NCBI RefSeq assembly: GCF_001723055.1
Contig: NZ_MDCR01000084.1
Location: 1 to 48,057, forward strand
Direction of reading: 5' to 3'
Length of the DNA stretch: 48,057 nt
DNA from: Streptomyces niveus
GTDB lineage: Bacteria > Actinomycetota > Actinomycetes > Streptomycetales > Streptomycetaceae
The notes beneath the pieces were generated by a model, which was not told where the DNA came from, did not search any database, and worked only from the letters and a program-made list of their open reading frames with translations. Shown here piece after piece: positions 16,201-23,484 of the stretch (its first letter is position 1; each line of letters opens with the position of its first letter). The position numbers were made by a program, and so were the translations under genes.

Positions 16201-17136
16201 TCAGGGAACGAGGTGGCCGGCGGCGCGGAACAGTTCGTACCACTCGGCCCGGGTGAGCGGGAGTTCGGAGCCCTGGGCCGCGCCCGCGACGCGCTCCGGG
16301 TTGGTGGTGCCCAACACGACCTGCATCAGGGCGGGGTGACGGGTGATCCAGGCGGTCGCGATCGCGATGGCGGGGACGTCGTACTGGGCGGCGAGGCGGT
16401 CGATGACGGCGTTCAGCTCGGGGTAGTCCGACGAGCCGAGGAAGACGCCGGTGAAGAAACCGGCCTGGAAGGGGGACCATGCCTGGATGGTGATGTCGTG
16501 CAGTCGGCAGTAGTCGACGATGCCACCGCCGTCGAGGGTGGCTGCCTGCTGTTCCGCGAGCATGTTCGCCGCGACCCCTTGAGCGACGATCGGCGCGTGC
16601 GTGATCGAGAGCTGGAGCTGGTTGGCCACGATGGGCTGGCGCACGTACTTGCGCAGCAGATCGATCTGGCCCGGTGTGTGGTTCGAGACACCGAAGGCGC
16701 GCACCTTGCCCGAGGATTCGAGCGCGTCGAAGGCGCGGGCCACCTCCTCGGGCTCGACAAGCGCGTCGGGCCGGTGCAGCAGCAGGATGTCGATGCGGTC
16801 GGTCCGCAGGGCCGCCAGTGAGCGCTCGGCCGACTGCACGAGGTGGTCGTACGAGAAGTCGTAGTACGGGCCGTCCGTCACGATTCCGGCCTTGGTCTGG
16901 ATCGTGATCTCGTCGCGCTGCGACGGGCTCAGCGCCATCGCGTCGGCGAAGCGGCGTTCGCAATCGTGCAACTCGCCGCCGTAGACGTCGGCGTGGTCGA
17001 CGAAGTCGATGCCCGCGTCACGTGCGGTGCGGACGAGTTCGCGGATGTCGTCCTGCGACTTGTCGGCGATACGCATCAGGCCGAGCACGACGTTCGGGGC
17101 AAGGATGTCGGTGCCGGGCAGGGTGAAGGTCTTCAC
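16201..17136 (-). CDS. Aldo/keto reductase (YdhF-like)
   Basis: This 311-residue cytosolic TIM-barrel oxidoreductase probably reduces carbonyls with NADPH. The full catalytic tetrad can be placed: Asp47 and Tyr52 in DFVDHADVYG, Lys82 in QTKAG and His121 in LLLHRPD. GVSNHTPGQ and the C-terminal VVLGTTNPERV fit the cofactor-binding part. The start is GTG at 17136 with GGGAG 6 nt upstream. Similarity is to the YdhF branch rather than the inositol dehydrogenases, so I do not link it to the adjacent iol operon. The substrate is unknown. Confidence 0.88.
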   Translation of the reverse strand: MKTFTLPGTDILAPNVVLGLMRIADKSQDDIRELVRTARDAGIDFVDHADVYGGELHDCERRFADAMALSPSQRDEITIQTKAGIVTDGPYYDFSYDHLVQSAERSLAALRTDRIDILLLHRPDALVEPEEVARAFDALESSGKVRAFGVSNHTPGQIDLLRKYVRQPIVANQLQLSITHAPIVAQGVAANMLAEQQAATLDGGGIVDYCRLHDITIQAWSPFQAGFFTGVFLGSSDYPELNAVIDRLAAQYDVPAIAIATAWITRHPALMQVVLGTTNPERVAGAAQGSELPLTRAEWYELFRAAGHLVP

Positions 17137-17222
17137 GGCGGTCTCCCTTTCAAAGCTCGCACGGTACGAACGGGGCTACTGCGCACTGTAGGAGGGCGGG
17201 AGGCCGTCGGAGGTGAGGAGGA

Positions 17223-17260
17223 GTCAGGGACGGTCCGCTGGAGTGTTCCCCGTCGCTGAC
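17223..17260. repeat. Inverted repeat between the reductase and methyltransferase genes
   Basis: GTCAGGGACGG (17223-17233) and CCGTCGCTGAC (17250-17260) pair at 10 of 11 positions across a 16-nt spacer, in the gap between two divergent genes. It could be an operator for one or both; no dedicated regulator is adjacent. Confidence 0.35.
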
Positions 17261-17330
17261 CGTGAAACCGGCGCGCCGGGCGCGTCGAGTTCTCGCCATG
17301 CTATGGGCGCAAGACGGGAGGAGCGGCAGT

Positions 17331-18182
17331 ATGGAAGGCATGACGGACATGGTGAATTCAGCCCAGGCCGAGGCGTGGAACGGCTATGAGGGCAGGCACT
17401 GGGCGGAGCACCAAGATCGGTACGACAATCTGAACGACGCCGCCAATGCTCCGCTGCTCGAAGCGGCCGGCATAAAGGAGGGTGATCGGCTTCTCGACCT
17501 CGGATGTGGGAACGGCCGGGTCACGCGGCTCGCGGCGCGGCGGGGGGCGCGGGCCGTCGGGATCGATCTGTCCGGGCCGATGCTGACGCGGGCCAGGGAG
17601 TCCGCGGCGGCGGAGGAGATCGAGGGCGTCACGTTCGTGTGGGGCGACGCGCAGGTGTACGAGTTCGAGGAGGCGTCCTTCGACATCGCCGTGAGCCGCC
17701 TCGGGGTGATGTTCTTCGCCGATCCCGCCGCCGCGTTCCGCAACATCGGACGGGCGTTACGGCCGGGCGGACGGCTCGCGTTCGTCTGCCCGCAGTCGTT
17801 CAGCCTCATGGACCAGGCGGTGATCTTCGCGGCCATCGGCACCCAGGTCACGCTGCCCGCCTTCAACGAGGACAACAAGCACCAGCCCACATCCTTCGCC
17901 GACCCGGCGCACACCGAGCGTGTCCTGAGCGACGCGGGCTTCAAGGGGATCGGTCTGCGTGCGATGGCGCTGACCCAGCACTGGGGCAAGGACGCCTCCG
18001 ACGCGTCCGCCTTCCTGATGGGATGGGGGCCCCTCCAGCACTGGCTGACCCTGGCGGACGCCGACGAGCGGACGCGCATCCGCGCGCACGACGCCGCCAC
18101 GGAGGCCTTCCACGCCTTCGAGACCCGGCAGGGCGTACGGCTCACCAGCCGGCTGTGGCTCGTCACCGCCGAGTGGCCCTAG
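17331..18182 (+). CDS. Class I SAM-dependent methyltransferase with a TTA codon
   Basis: This 283-residue protein is a UbiE/Methyltransf_11-type enzyme. Motif I is LLDLGCGNGRVTRLAA, followed by GIDLSGPMLTRAR, WGDAQVYEF and SRLGVMFFADPAAAFRNIGRALRPGG. The substrate is unknown. I chose ATG 17331 because GGGAGGAG lies 7 nt upstream; the frame remains open upstream to 17262. The leucine in GRALRPGG is encoded by TTA (17757-17759), a codon so rare in Streptomyces that it usually marks genes dependent on the bldA tRNA. The gene is monocistronic, diverging from the reductase and converging with a GNAT gene 15 bp away. Confidence 0.88.
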   Translation: MEGMTDMVNSAQAEAWNGYEGRHWAEHQDRYDNLNDAANAPLLEAAGIKEGDRLLDLGCGNGRVTRLAARRGARAVGIDLSGPMLTRARESAAAEEIEGVTFVWGDAQVYEFEEASFDIAVSRLGVMFFADPAAAFRNIGRALRPGGRLAFVCPQSFSLMDQAVIFAAIGTQVTLPAFNEDNKHQPTSFADPAHTERVLSDAGFKGIGLRAMALTQHWGKDASDASAFLMGWGPLQHWLTLADADERTRIRAHDAATEAFHAFETRQGVRLTSRLWLVTAEWP

Positions 18183-18197
18183 GGGGTGTCCTGCCGA

Positions 18198-18620
18198 TCA
18201 GGCCGGGAACTCCCAGGTGAGCATCGCGAAGTGACCCTGGTCACGCGCTCCGGCGGAGCGGTACGTCGCCAGTGCCGGTTCGTTGTCGGTGTCCACGCCC
18301 ACCCACATGTCGTAGCAGCCGCGCTCGCGCGCGACGGTCGCCAGGGCGTCGGTCAGTGCCCGGCCGATGCCCCGACGCCGGTATCGCTCGTCGACGGACA
18401 GCTCGTACAGGCACATTTCGACGCCTTTGTCCGGATGCAGCATCTCGATGCCGGAGACGAATCCGGCCGGGACGCCCTCGACATAGGCGATCAGCAGCAG
18501 ATGTCCCTGAGCGGCGAGGAAGCGCTCCGCCCACTCCGGGCGGGCCGGGCCGTCGTACAGATGCTGGGCCGCGACCAGTTCGGCGACCGTCGTCGCTCGG
18601 CGGATCTCCATGCCGGTCAT
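18198..18620 (-). CDS. GNAT-family N-acetyltransferase
   Basis: This 140-residue protein has the GNAT fold. Strand 4 with motif A reads CLYELSVDERYRRRGIGRALTDAL, containing the acetyl-CoA pyrophosphate-binding R/Q-x-x-G-x-G/A loop (RRRGIG). The GVDTDNEPALATYRSAGA stretch is the usual strand 5/helix 4 that completes the site. Members acetylate small amines, antibiotics or protein N-termini; the acceptor cannot be predicted. AGGAGAG lies 9 nt before ATG 18620; an in-frame ATG three codons in is possible. It is divergent from the hydrolase-ABC fusion gene. Confidence 0.88.
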   Translation of the reverse strand: MTGMEIRRATTVAELVAAQHLYDGPARPEWAERFLAAQGHLLLIAYVEGVPAGFVSGIEMLHPDKGVEMCLYELSVDERYRRRGIGRALTDALATVARERGCYDMWVGVDTDNEPALATYRSAGARDQGHFAMLTWEFPA

Positions 18621-18748
18621 ATCGGTCGTCTCTCCTCGCGCGGCGCCGGGCGCGTACCACGGCTGGTGTACGGCGACGCTATCCCGTACTCCTCAAGGAG
18701 GCCCGTCAGTTCCGACCGGTGTCAGCGTGGGCGCCGCGCGGGGCCGTT

Positions 18749-18754
18749 TAGGGT
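18749..18754 (+). promoter_or_regulatory. Candidate -10 element for a leaderless fusion-gene mRNA
   Basis: TAGGGT lies exactly 6 bp before ATG 18761, the spacing seen in leaderless Streptomyces transcripts. No good -35 is visible. An AGGG within the same stretch could instead serve as a weak ribosome-binding site. Confidence 0.35.
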
Positions 18755-18760
18755 TCAAGC

Positions 18761-21403
18761 ATGGAGATCCCCACCCCTCGACGGCCACGGCCGCGCACAC
18801 GATGGCTCGCGGGTGCCGCCGTGGCCGCCGTACTCGTCGGTGCCGGTACCTGGACCGCCGTCGCCTCGGACAGCACACCCACCGTGCACCGGGCCGACCA
18901 GACGATGGAGATGCCCGGCGCCCGGATCGACACCTCGTACTTCACCGCCGGTGACGACGGCGACAAGCGCAGGCCCGCCGTCCTGCTCGGCCACGGCTTC
19001 GGCGGCAGCAAGAACGACGTACGCGCCCAGGCCGAGAAGCTCGCGCGCGACGGCTACGCCGTACTGACCTGGTCGGCGCGGGGGTTCGGCGAGTCCACCG
19101 GCAAGATCGGACTCAACGACCCCGCCCACGAGGTCAAGGACGTCTCCCGGCTGATCGACTGGCTCGCCGGGCGCCCCGAGGTCCAGCTCGACGCCGACGG
19201 CGACCCACGCGTCGGGATGAGCGGAGCCTCCTACGGAGGAGCGATCTCGCTGCTCGGCGCCGGCTACGACCCGCGCGTCGACGCGATCGCCCCCGTGATC
19301 ACCTACTGGAACCTCGCCGACTCGCTCTTCCCCGACGGGGTCTTCAAGAAGCTCTGGGCCGGGATCTTCTTCTCCACCGGCGGTGGCTGCGACACCTTCG
19401 AGAAGCAGCTCTGCGAGATGTACGACCGGGTCGCCGTCGCAGGGAAGCCCGACGCGGCGGCCGGCGAACTCCTCGCGGAGCGCAGCCCGTCCGCGATCGG
19501 CGACCGCATCAAGGTGCCCTCGCTGATCATCCAGGGCCAGACCGACTCGCTCTTCCCGCTCAGCCAGTCCGACGCCATGGCGAAGGCGATCAAGGGCAAC
19601 GGGGCGCCCGTCGCCGTCGACTGGATGGCCGGCGGCCACGACGGCGGAAACGCCGAGACCGGCCGGATCGAGAGCCGTATCTCCTCCTGGTTCGACCACT
19701 ACCTCAAGAAGGACACGAGCGCCGACACCGGGCCCGCCTTCCGGGTCAGCCGGACCGGCGGCGTCGACTCCACCGACGGCCAGGCGCTGTTGAGGGGCGC
19801 GAGCAGCGACAGCTATCCGGGTCTGCGCAGCGGCATAACGAACGTCACGCTCTCCGGGCGCGCCCAGTCCTTCGACAACCCCGCCGGCGCGAGCCCGCCC
19901 GCCATCTCCACCGTGCCGGGTCTCGGCGGCGGACTGTCCCAGCTGTCCTCGTTCGGCATGGGGCTCGCCCTCGACTTCCCCGGCCAGTACGCCCGCTTCG
20001 ACTCGTCCCCGCTCGACCGTTCGCTCCAGGTCACGGGCTCACCGACGGTCCGGGTCACCGTCAAGGCCGACACCGACGACGCCGTGCTCTTCGGCAAGGT
20101 CTACGACGTCGGGCCCGACGGCCGCCAGGTCCTGCCCTCACAACTCGTCGCCCCGATCCGCGTCGAAGGCGTCAAAGCGGGCAACGGCAAGACCGTCGAA
20201 CTGACACTGCCGGCCATCGACCACAAACTGGAGGCCGGGCACCGGCTGCGCGTCGTCCTCGCCTCGACCGACCTCGCCTACGCGTCACCCGCCGCCCCCG
20301 CCAACTACACCGTCACACCGGCCGGCGACCTGTCCGTACCCACGGCGCCCGCCCTGGCCACCGCCGCCCCCACGCTCGCCTGGTGGGTCTGGGGCCTGCC
20401 GCTGGCGGGGGCGCTGATCGCCGCCGCGCTGCTGTTCACCGCCCGCCGCCGCGTCAGCGCACCGGCGCCCGATCCGGCACTCGCCGACGTACCGCTCCAG
20501 ATCACGGACCTGTCGAAGCGCTACGCCAAGTCCGCCGACCGCTATGCCGTACGGGATCTCTCCTTCCGGGTCGAGAAGGGGCAGGTGCTCGGGCTCCTCG
20601 GCCCCAACGGCGCGGGCAAGACCACGACCCTGCGCATGCTGATGGGCCTCATCACCCCCGACGCCGGAGACATCCGGGTCTTCGGGCACGCCATCAGGCC
20701 CGGCGCACCCGTCCTGTCCCACGTCGGATCCTTCGTGGAGGGCGCGGGCTTTCTGCCGCACCTGTCCGGACGGGACAACCTGGAGCTGTACTGGCGGGCC
20801 ACCGGCCGCCCCGCCGAGGACTCGCACATCGAAGAGGCCCTGGAGATCGCCGGACTCGGCGACGCACTCGCCCGCGCCGTACGCACCTACTCGCAGGGCA
20901 TGCGGCAGCGACTCGCGATCGCGCAGGCCATGCTCGGTCTGCCGGACCTCCTCATCCTGGACGAGCCGACCAACGGCCTCGACCCGCCGCAGATCCGTGA
21001 GATGCGCGACGTGATGATCCGTTACGCGGCCAACGGCCGGACCGTCATCGTCTCCAGCCATCTCCTCTCCGAGGTCGAACAGACCTGTACGCATCTGGTG
21101 GTCATGGACCGCGGCCGGCTCGTCCAGGCCGGTCCCGTCGCCGAGATCACCGGCTCCGGCGACTCCGTGCTGGTCACCACGGCAGGGCAGGTGCCCGAGC
21201 CGGTCGTGGACAAGATCGCCGCGCTGGCCGGGATCGGATCCGCGATCCGTACGGACGAGGGGTTGCTCGTACAGCTCGACGGTGCCAGCACCAACACCCT
21301 GGTCACCGAACTCATCCGGATGGACGTGGCGTTGACCGGTGTCGGACCGCACCGCCGCCTGGAGGACGCCTTCCTCACCCTCATCTCAGGAGCCTCCGCA
21401 TGA
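18761..21403 (+). CDS. Fusion of X-Pro peptidase/acyl-esterase-like hydrolase to an ABC ATPase
   Basis: This 880-residue protein joins two enzymes. A signal-anchor helix at about 16-34 is followed by an alpha/beta-hydrolase of the S15/CocE type (about 45-320) with nucleophile Ser157 in GASYGG, Asp262 in GQTDSLFP and His293 in GGHDGG. An X-Pro C-terminal beta domain follows (about 325-520). A second membrane helix (about 541-560) leads to a complete ABC ATPase: Walker A GPNGAGKT at 614-621, signature YSQGMRQ near 710, LILDEPTNGLD near 731 and the H-loop His767. By topology the hydrolase lies outside and the ATPase inside. ATGA overlap with the permease gene implies one complex. I read no frameshift at the junction. 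The substrate is unknown. Confidence 0.88.
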   Translation: MEIPTPRRPRPRTRWLAGAAVAAVLVGAGTWTAVASDSTPTVHRADQTMEMPGARIDTSYFTAGDDGDKRRPAVLLGHGFGGSKNDVRAQAEKLARDGYAVLTWSARGFGESTGKIGLNDPAHEVKDVSRLIDWLAGRPEVQLDADGDPRVGMSGASYGGAISLLGAGYDPRVDAIAPVITYWNLADSLFPDGVFKKLWAGIFFSTGGGCDTFEKQLCEMYDRVAVAGKPDAAAGELLAERSPSAIGDRIKVPSLIIQGQTDSLFPLSQSDAMAKAIKGNGAPVAVDWMAGGHDGGNAETGRIESRISSWFDHYLKKDTSADTGPAFRVSRTGGVDSTDGQALLRGASSDSYPGLRSGITNVTLSGRAQSFDNPAGASPPAISTVPGLGGGLSQLSSFGMGLALDFPGQYARFDSSPLDRSLQVTGSPTVRVTVKADTDDAVLFGKVYDVGPDGRQVLPSQLVAPIRVEGVKAGNGKTVELTLPAIDHKLEAGHRLRVVLASTDLAYASPAAPANYTVTPAGDLSVPTAPALATAAPTLAWWVWGLPLAGALIAAALLFTARRRVSAPAPDPALADVPLQITDLSKRYAKSADRYAVRDLSFRVEKGQVLGLLGPNGAGKTTTLRMLMGLITPDAGDIRVFGHAIRPGAPVLSHVGSFVEGAGFLPHLSGRDNLELYWRATGRPAEDSHIEEALEIAGLGDALARAVRTYSQGMRQRLAIAQAMLGLPDLLILDEPTNGLDPPQIREMRDVMIRYAANGRTVIVSSHLLSEVEQTCTHLVVMDRGRLVQAGPVAEITGSGDSVLVTTAGQVPEPVVDKIAALAGIGSAIRTDEGLLVQLDGASTNTLVTELIRMDVALTGVGPHRRLEDAFLTLISGASA

Positions 21404-22275
21404 GCGCGCTGACCGAATCGGCTCCGGGCTACCGGGCGGGCCGCACCCTGCCGCTCCGGGTCGAACTCCTGCGGCAGCTCAAGCGCAGGCGGACGATCGC
21501 GATGGGCGGGATCCTCGCGGTCCTGCCGTTCATCCTGATCGTCGCCTTCGCCATCGGCGGGACGCCGGGCGGCGACGAGGACGGCGGTGGCGGGGGCGGC
21601 AGCAGGATCAACCTGATGGACACCGCGACCGCGTCCGGGGCCAACTTCGCCGCCGTCTGTCTCTTCGTCTCGGCGGGCTTCCTGCTGGTCGTACCCGTCG
21701 CGCTGTTCTGCGGAGACACCGTGGCCTCCGAGGCGAGCTGGTCCTCCCTGCGCTATCTGCTCGCCGCGCCGGTGCCGCGCGCCCGGCTGCTGTGGAGCAA
21801 GCTGGCCGTGGCGCTCGCCATGAGCCTGGCGGCGATGGTGCTGCTGCCGGTCGTCGGGCTGGCGGCGGGCACGGCCGCGTACGGCTGGGGGCCGCTGGAG
21901 CTGCCCACCGGCGGTTCCCTCGGGACGGCCGAGACCGTGCCGCGCCTGGCGCTCGTGATCGCGTACATCTTCGTCTCCCAACTGGTCACGGCGGGGCTCG
22001 CCTTCTGGCTCTCCACCAAGACCGACGCGCCGCTCGGCGCGGTGGGCGGCGCGGTCGGGCTGACCATCATCGGCAATGTGCTCGACCAGGTGACGGCGCT
22101 GGGGGACTGGCGGGAATTCCTGCCCGCGCACTGGCAGTTCGCCTGGGCGGACGCGGTCCAGCCCCAGCTGGAGTGGAGCGGCATGCTGAAGGGCTCGGCG
22201 ATCTCGGTGACGTACGCCCTGGTGCTCTTCGCGCTCGCGTTCCGCAACTTCTCCCGCAAGGACATCGTGAGTTGA
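21400..22275 (+). CDS. ABC-2-type permease, partner of the hydrolase-ABC fusion
   Basis: This 291-residue integral membrane protein has about six hydrophobic helices: near 34-51, 78-100, 126-150, 180-200, 213-230 and 262-282. It starts with a cytoplasmic, basic coupling segment (RVELLRQLKRRRT). The architecture fits ABC-2 exporter permeases, which work as dimers with an ATPase such as the one in the preceding gene. A Gly/Asp-rich loop (GGDEDGGGGGGS) lies after the first helix, presumably outside. Its ATG overlaps the upstream stop, and it is the last gene of the pair. Confidence 0.9.
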   Translation: MSALTESAPGYRAGRTLPLRVELLRQLKRRRTIAMGGILAVLPFILIVAFAIGGTPGGDEDGGGGGGSRINLMDTATASGANFAAVCLFVSAGFLLVVPVALFCGDTVASEASWSSLRYLLAAPVPRARLLWSKLAVALAMSLAAMVLLPVVGLAAGTAAYGWGPLELPTGGSLGTAETVPRLALVIAYIFVSQLVTAGLAFWLSTKTDAPLGAVGGAVGLTIIGNVLDQVTALGDWREFLPAHWQFAWADAVQPQLEWSGMLKGSAISVTYALVLFALAFRNFSRKDIVS

Positions 22276-22301
22276 TCCCCTGACGGTGCCGCGCGCGCCG
22301 T

Positions 22302-23285
22302 TCACAGCCAGCCCCGACGAGCCGCTTCCGCCCCCGCGCGGAAGCGGCTCGTCGTGCCGAGAGCGGTGAGCAGCTCGCCGACCCGTCTGCTGTAGGTGCG
22401 GGGCGACATGCCCAGACGAGCCGCCGCCGCCTCGTCGGTGAGCCCGCACAGCATGGCTTCGAGCACGGGACGTAAGTGAGGGGGAAGGGCGCCCGCCTCG
22501 GGACCGGCCCCCGCCGCCGCTCCGGCCGGACAGCCCGGGTCGGCACCGGTCCCCGTGCCGGCCGGTGCGGGGACCGGTGCCGGGTCCCAGGCCGCGCCGT
22601 CCGGCGCGCTCCCGCGAGCCGAGCACTCCTCACCGCTGTCCCACCAGTGCTGATGGATACGGACCAGGGCCCCGACGACGACCGGGTCCCGGACCAGCAG
22701 CAGCCCGTTGAAGTGGAGATCCAGGTCGAGGGGGAGCGCGGCCGTCGTACGGTCCACGAGGACCATCTTGAACGGGATCGACTCCGTCTGCCGGGCCCCG
22801 CGGGCCAGCGCCCGCAGCTCGTACGGCAGCGCGGCCAGACCCCGGCGCGGCACGATCCGCCGGACCGTGAGCGCGACGGCGGGCAGGGGAGCGGTCCCGG
22901 CGTCGGACCCCGCTCCGGTGCCGGGGCTCGGGCCGGGATTCGTGCCGGTGCGCGGCTCCGGTCGCGCCTCCGGGTCCGCCCGTTCCGCCACCGCGCGCAC
23001 GCACGCCGTGGCGAACTCCACGAACGGCAACGGCAGGCCCTTGCCCAGGGAATTGCCCGGATCGTCGAACGTCAGCAGCTCGTGACGCGCGGAACGGACG
23101 AGCGCCGCCAGCGTGGCGGCCACCTGGTGGGTGCCGCGGACCGGCCGGCCCGCCGGTCGGAGAGTCTCCACCGCGTCCCCTCGCAGTGCGCTTCTCGGCA
23201 GCGCCGACCTGTTGAGTACGGAGCCCGGAACATGTGCCACGGCTGACCACCCCCGCCATCCCCTCGGAGCCGTACGCCACTCCAT
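22302..23285 (-). CDS. LuxR-type C-terminal HTH regulator with a TTA codon
   Basis: This 327-residue protein ends in a LuxR-type helix-turn-helix (about 265-327: MLCGLTDEAAAARLGMSPRTYSRRVGEL). The N-terminal part (about 40-220) resembles the PLD-like/TrmB-associated sensor domain common in Streptomyces orphan regulators, interrupted by a Gly/Pro/Ala-rich tract near 105-130. A second low-complexity Pro/Ala/Gly tract precedes the HTH. The leucine in PPHLRPVLE is TTA (22473-22475), implying bldA-dependent translation. ATG 23285 is the best start by content but has no clear ribosome-binding site; GTG 23303 is possible. It may regulate the divergent lipoprotein or the converging ABC pair; neither is shown. 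Confidence 0.8.
   Translation of the reverse strand: MEWRTAPRGWRGWSAVAHVPGSVLNRSALPRSALRGDAVETLRPAGRPVRGTHQVAATLAALVRSARHELLTFDDPGNSLGKGLPLPFVEFATACVRAVAERADPEARPEPRTGTNPGPSPGTGAGSDAGTAPLPAVALTVRRIVPRRGLAALPYELRALARGARQTESIPFKMVLVDRTTAALPLDLDLHFNGLLLVRDPVVVGALVRIHQHWWDSGEECSARGSAPDGAAWDPAPVPAPAGTGTGADPGCPAGAAAGAGPEAGALPPHLRPVLEAMLCGLTDEAAAARLGMSPRTYSRRVGELLTALGTTSRFRAGAEAARRGWL
22315..22354. terminator. Perfect 17-bp hairpin inside the 3-prime end of the LuxR-type gene
   Basis: The arms 22315-22331 (CGACGAGCCGCTTCCGC) and 22338-22354 are exactly complementary with a 6-nt loop. The hairpin sits 40 bp after the permease stop, so it can end the rightward ABC transcript, yet it lies within the last ~18 codons of the converging regulator gene. 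Confidence 0.65.
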
Positions 23286-23296
23286 GTACTCATGAG

Positions 23297-23320
23297 ACTG
23301 CACACCGTGACAAGTGCAGT
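23297..23320. repeat. Inverted repeat at the LuxR-type gene promoter
   Basis: ACTGCAC (23297-23303) and GTGCAGT (23314-23320) form a perfect 7-bp inverted repeat with a 10-bp spacer, immediately upstream of the regulator start. It is a plausible autoregulatory operator. Confidence 0.4.
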
Positions 23321-23349
23321 TCAGGGAGTGGCGACTCCTTGCCAAATCG

Positions 23350-23371
23350 GTGTGGACGCGGTGTGGACGCG
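23350..23371. repeat. Tandem 11-bp repeat in the divergent gap
   Basis: GTGTGGACGCG occurs twice without a gap in the 199-bp space between the regulator and the lipoprotein gene. It may be a binding site or chance; no second copy is seen elsewhere nearby. Confidence 0.3.
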
Positions 23372-23484
23372 GAGAACTCCCGTGGCCCGTTGCCGCATTG
23401 AGATTCATCCGCAACCTCCCGCGCCGGTCCCGCCGGACGTCTCGAACGTCAGATTCACAAGTGCCGGTGATTCCAGGGGGGACC

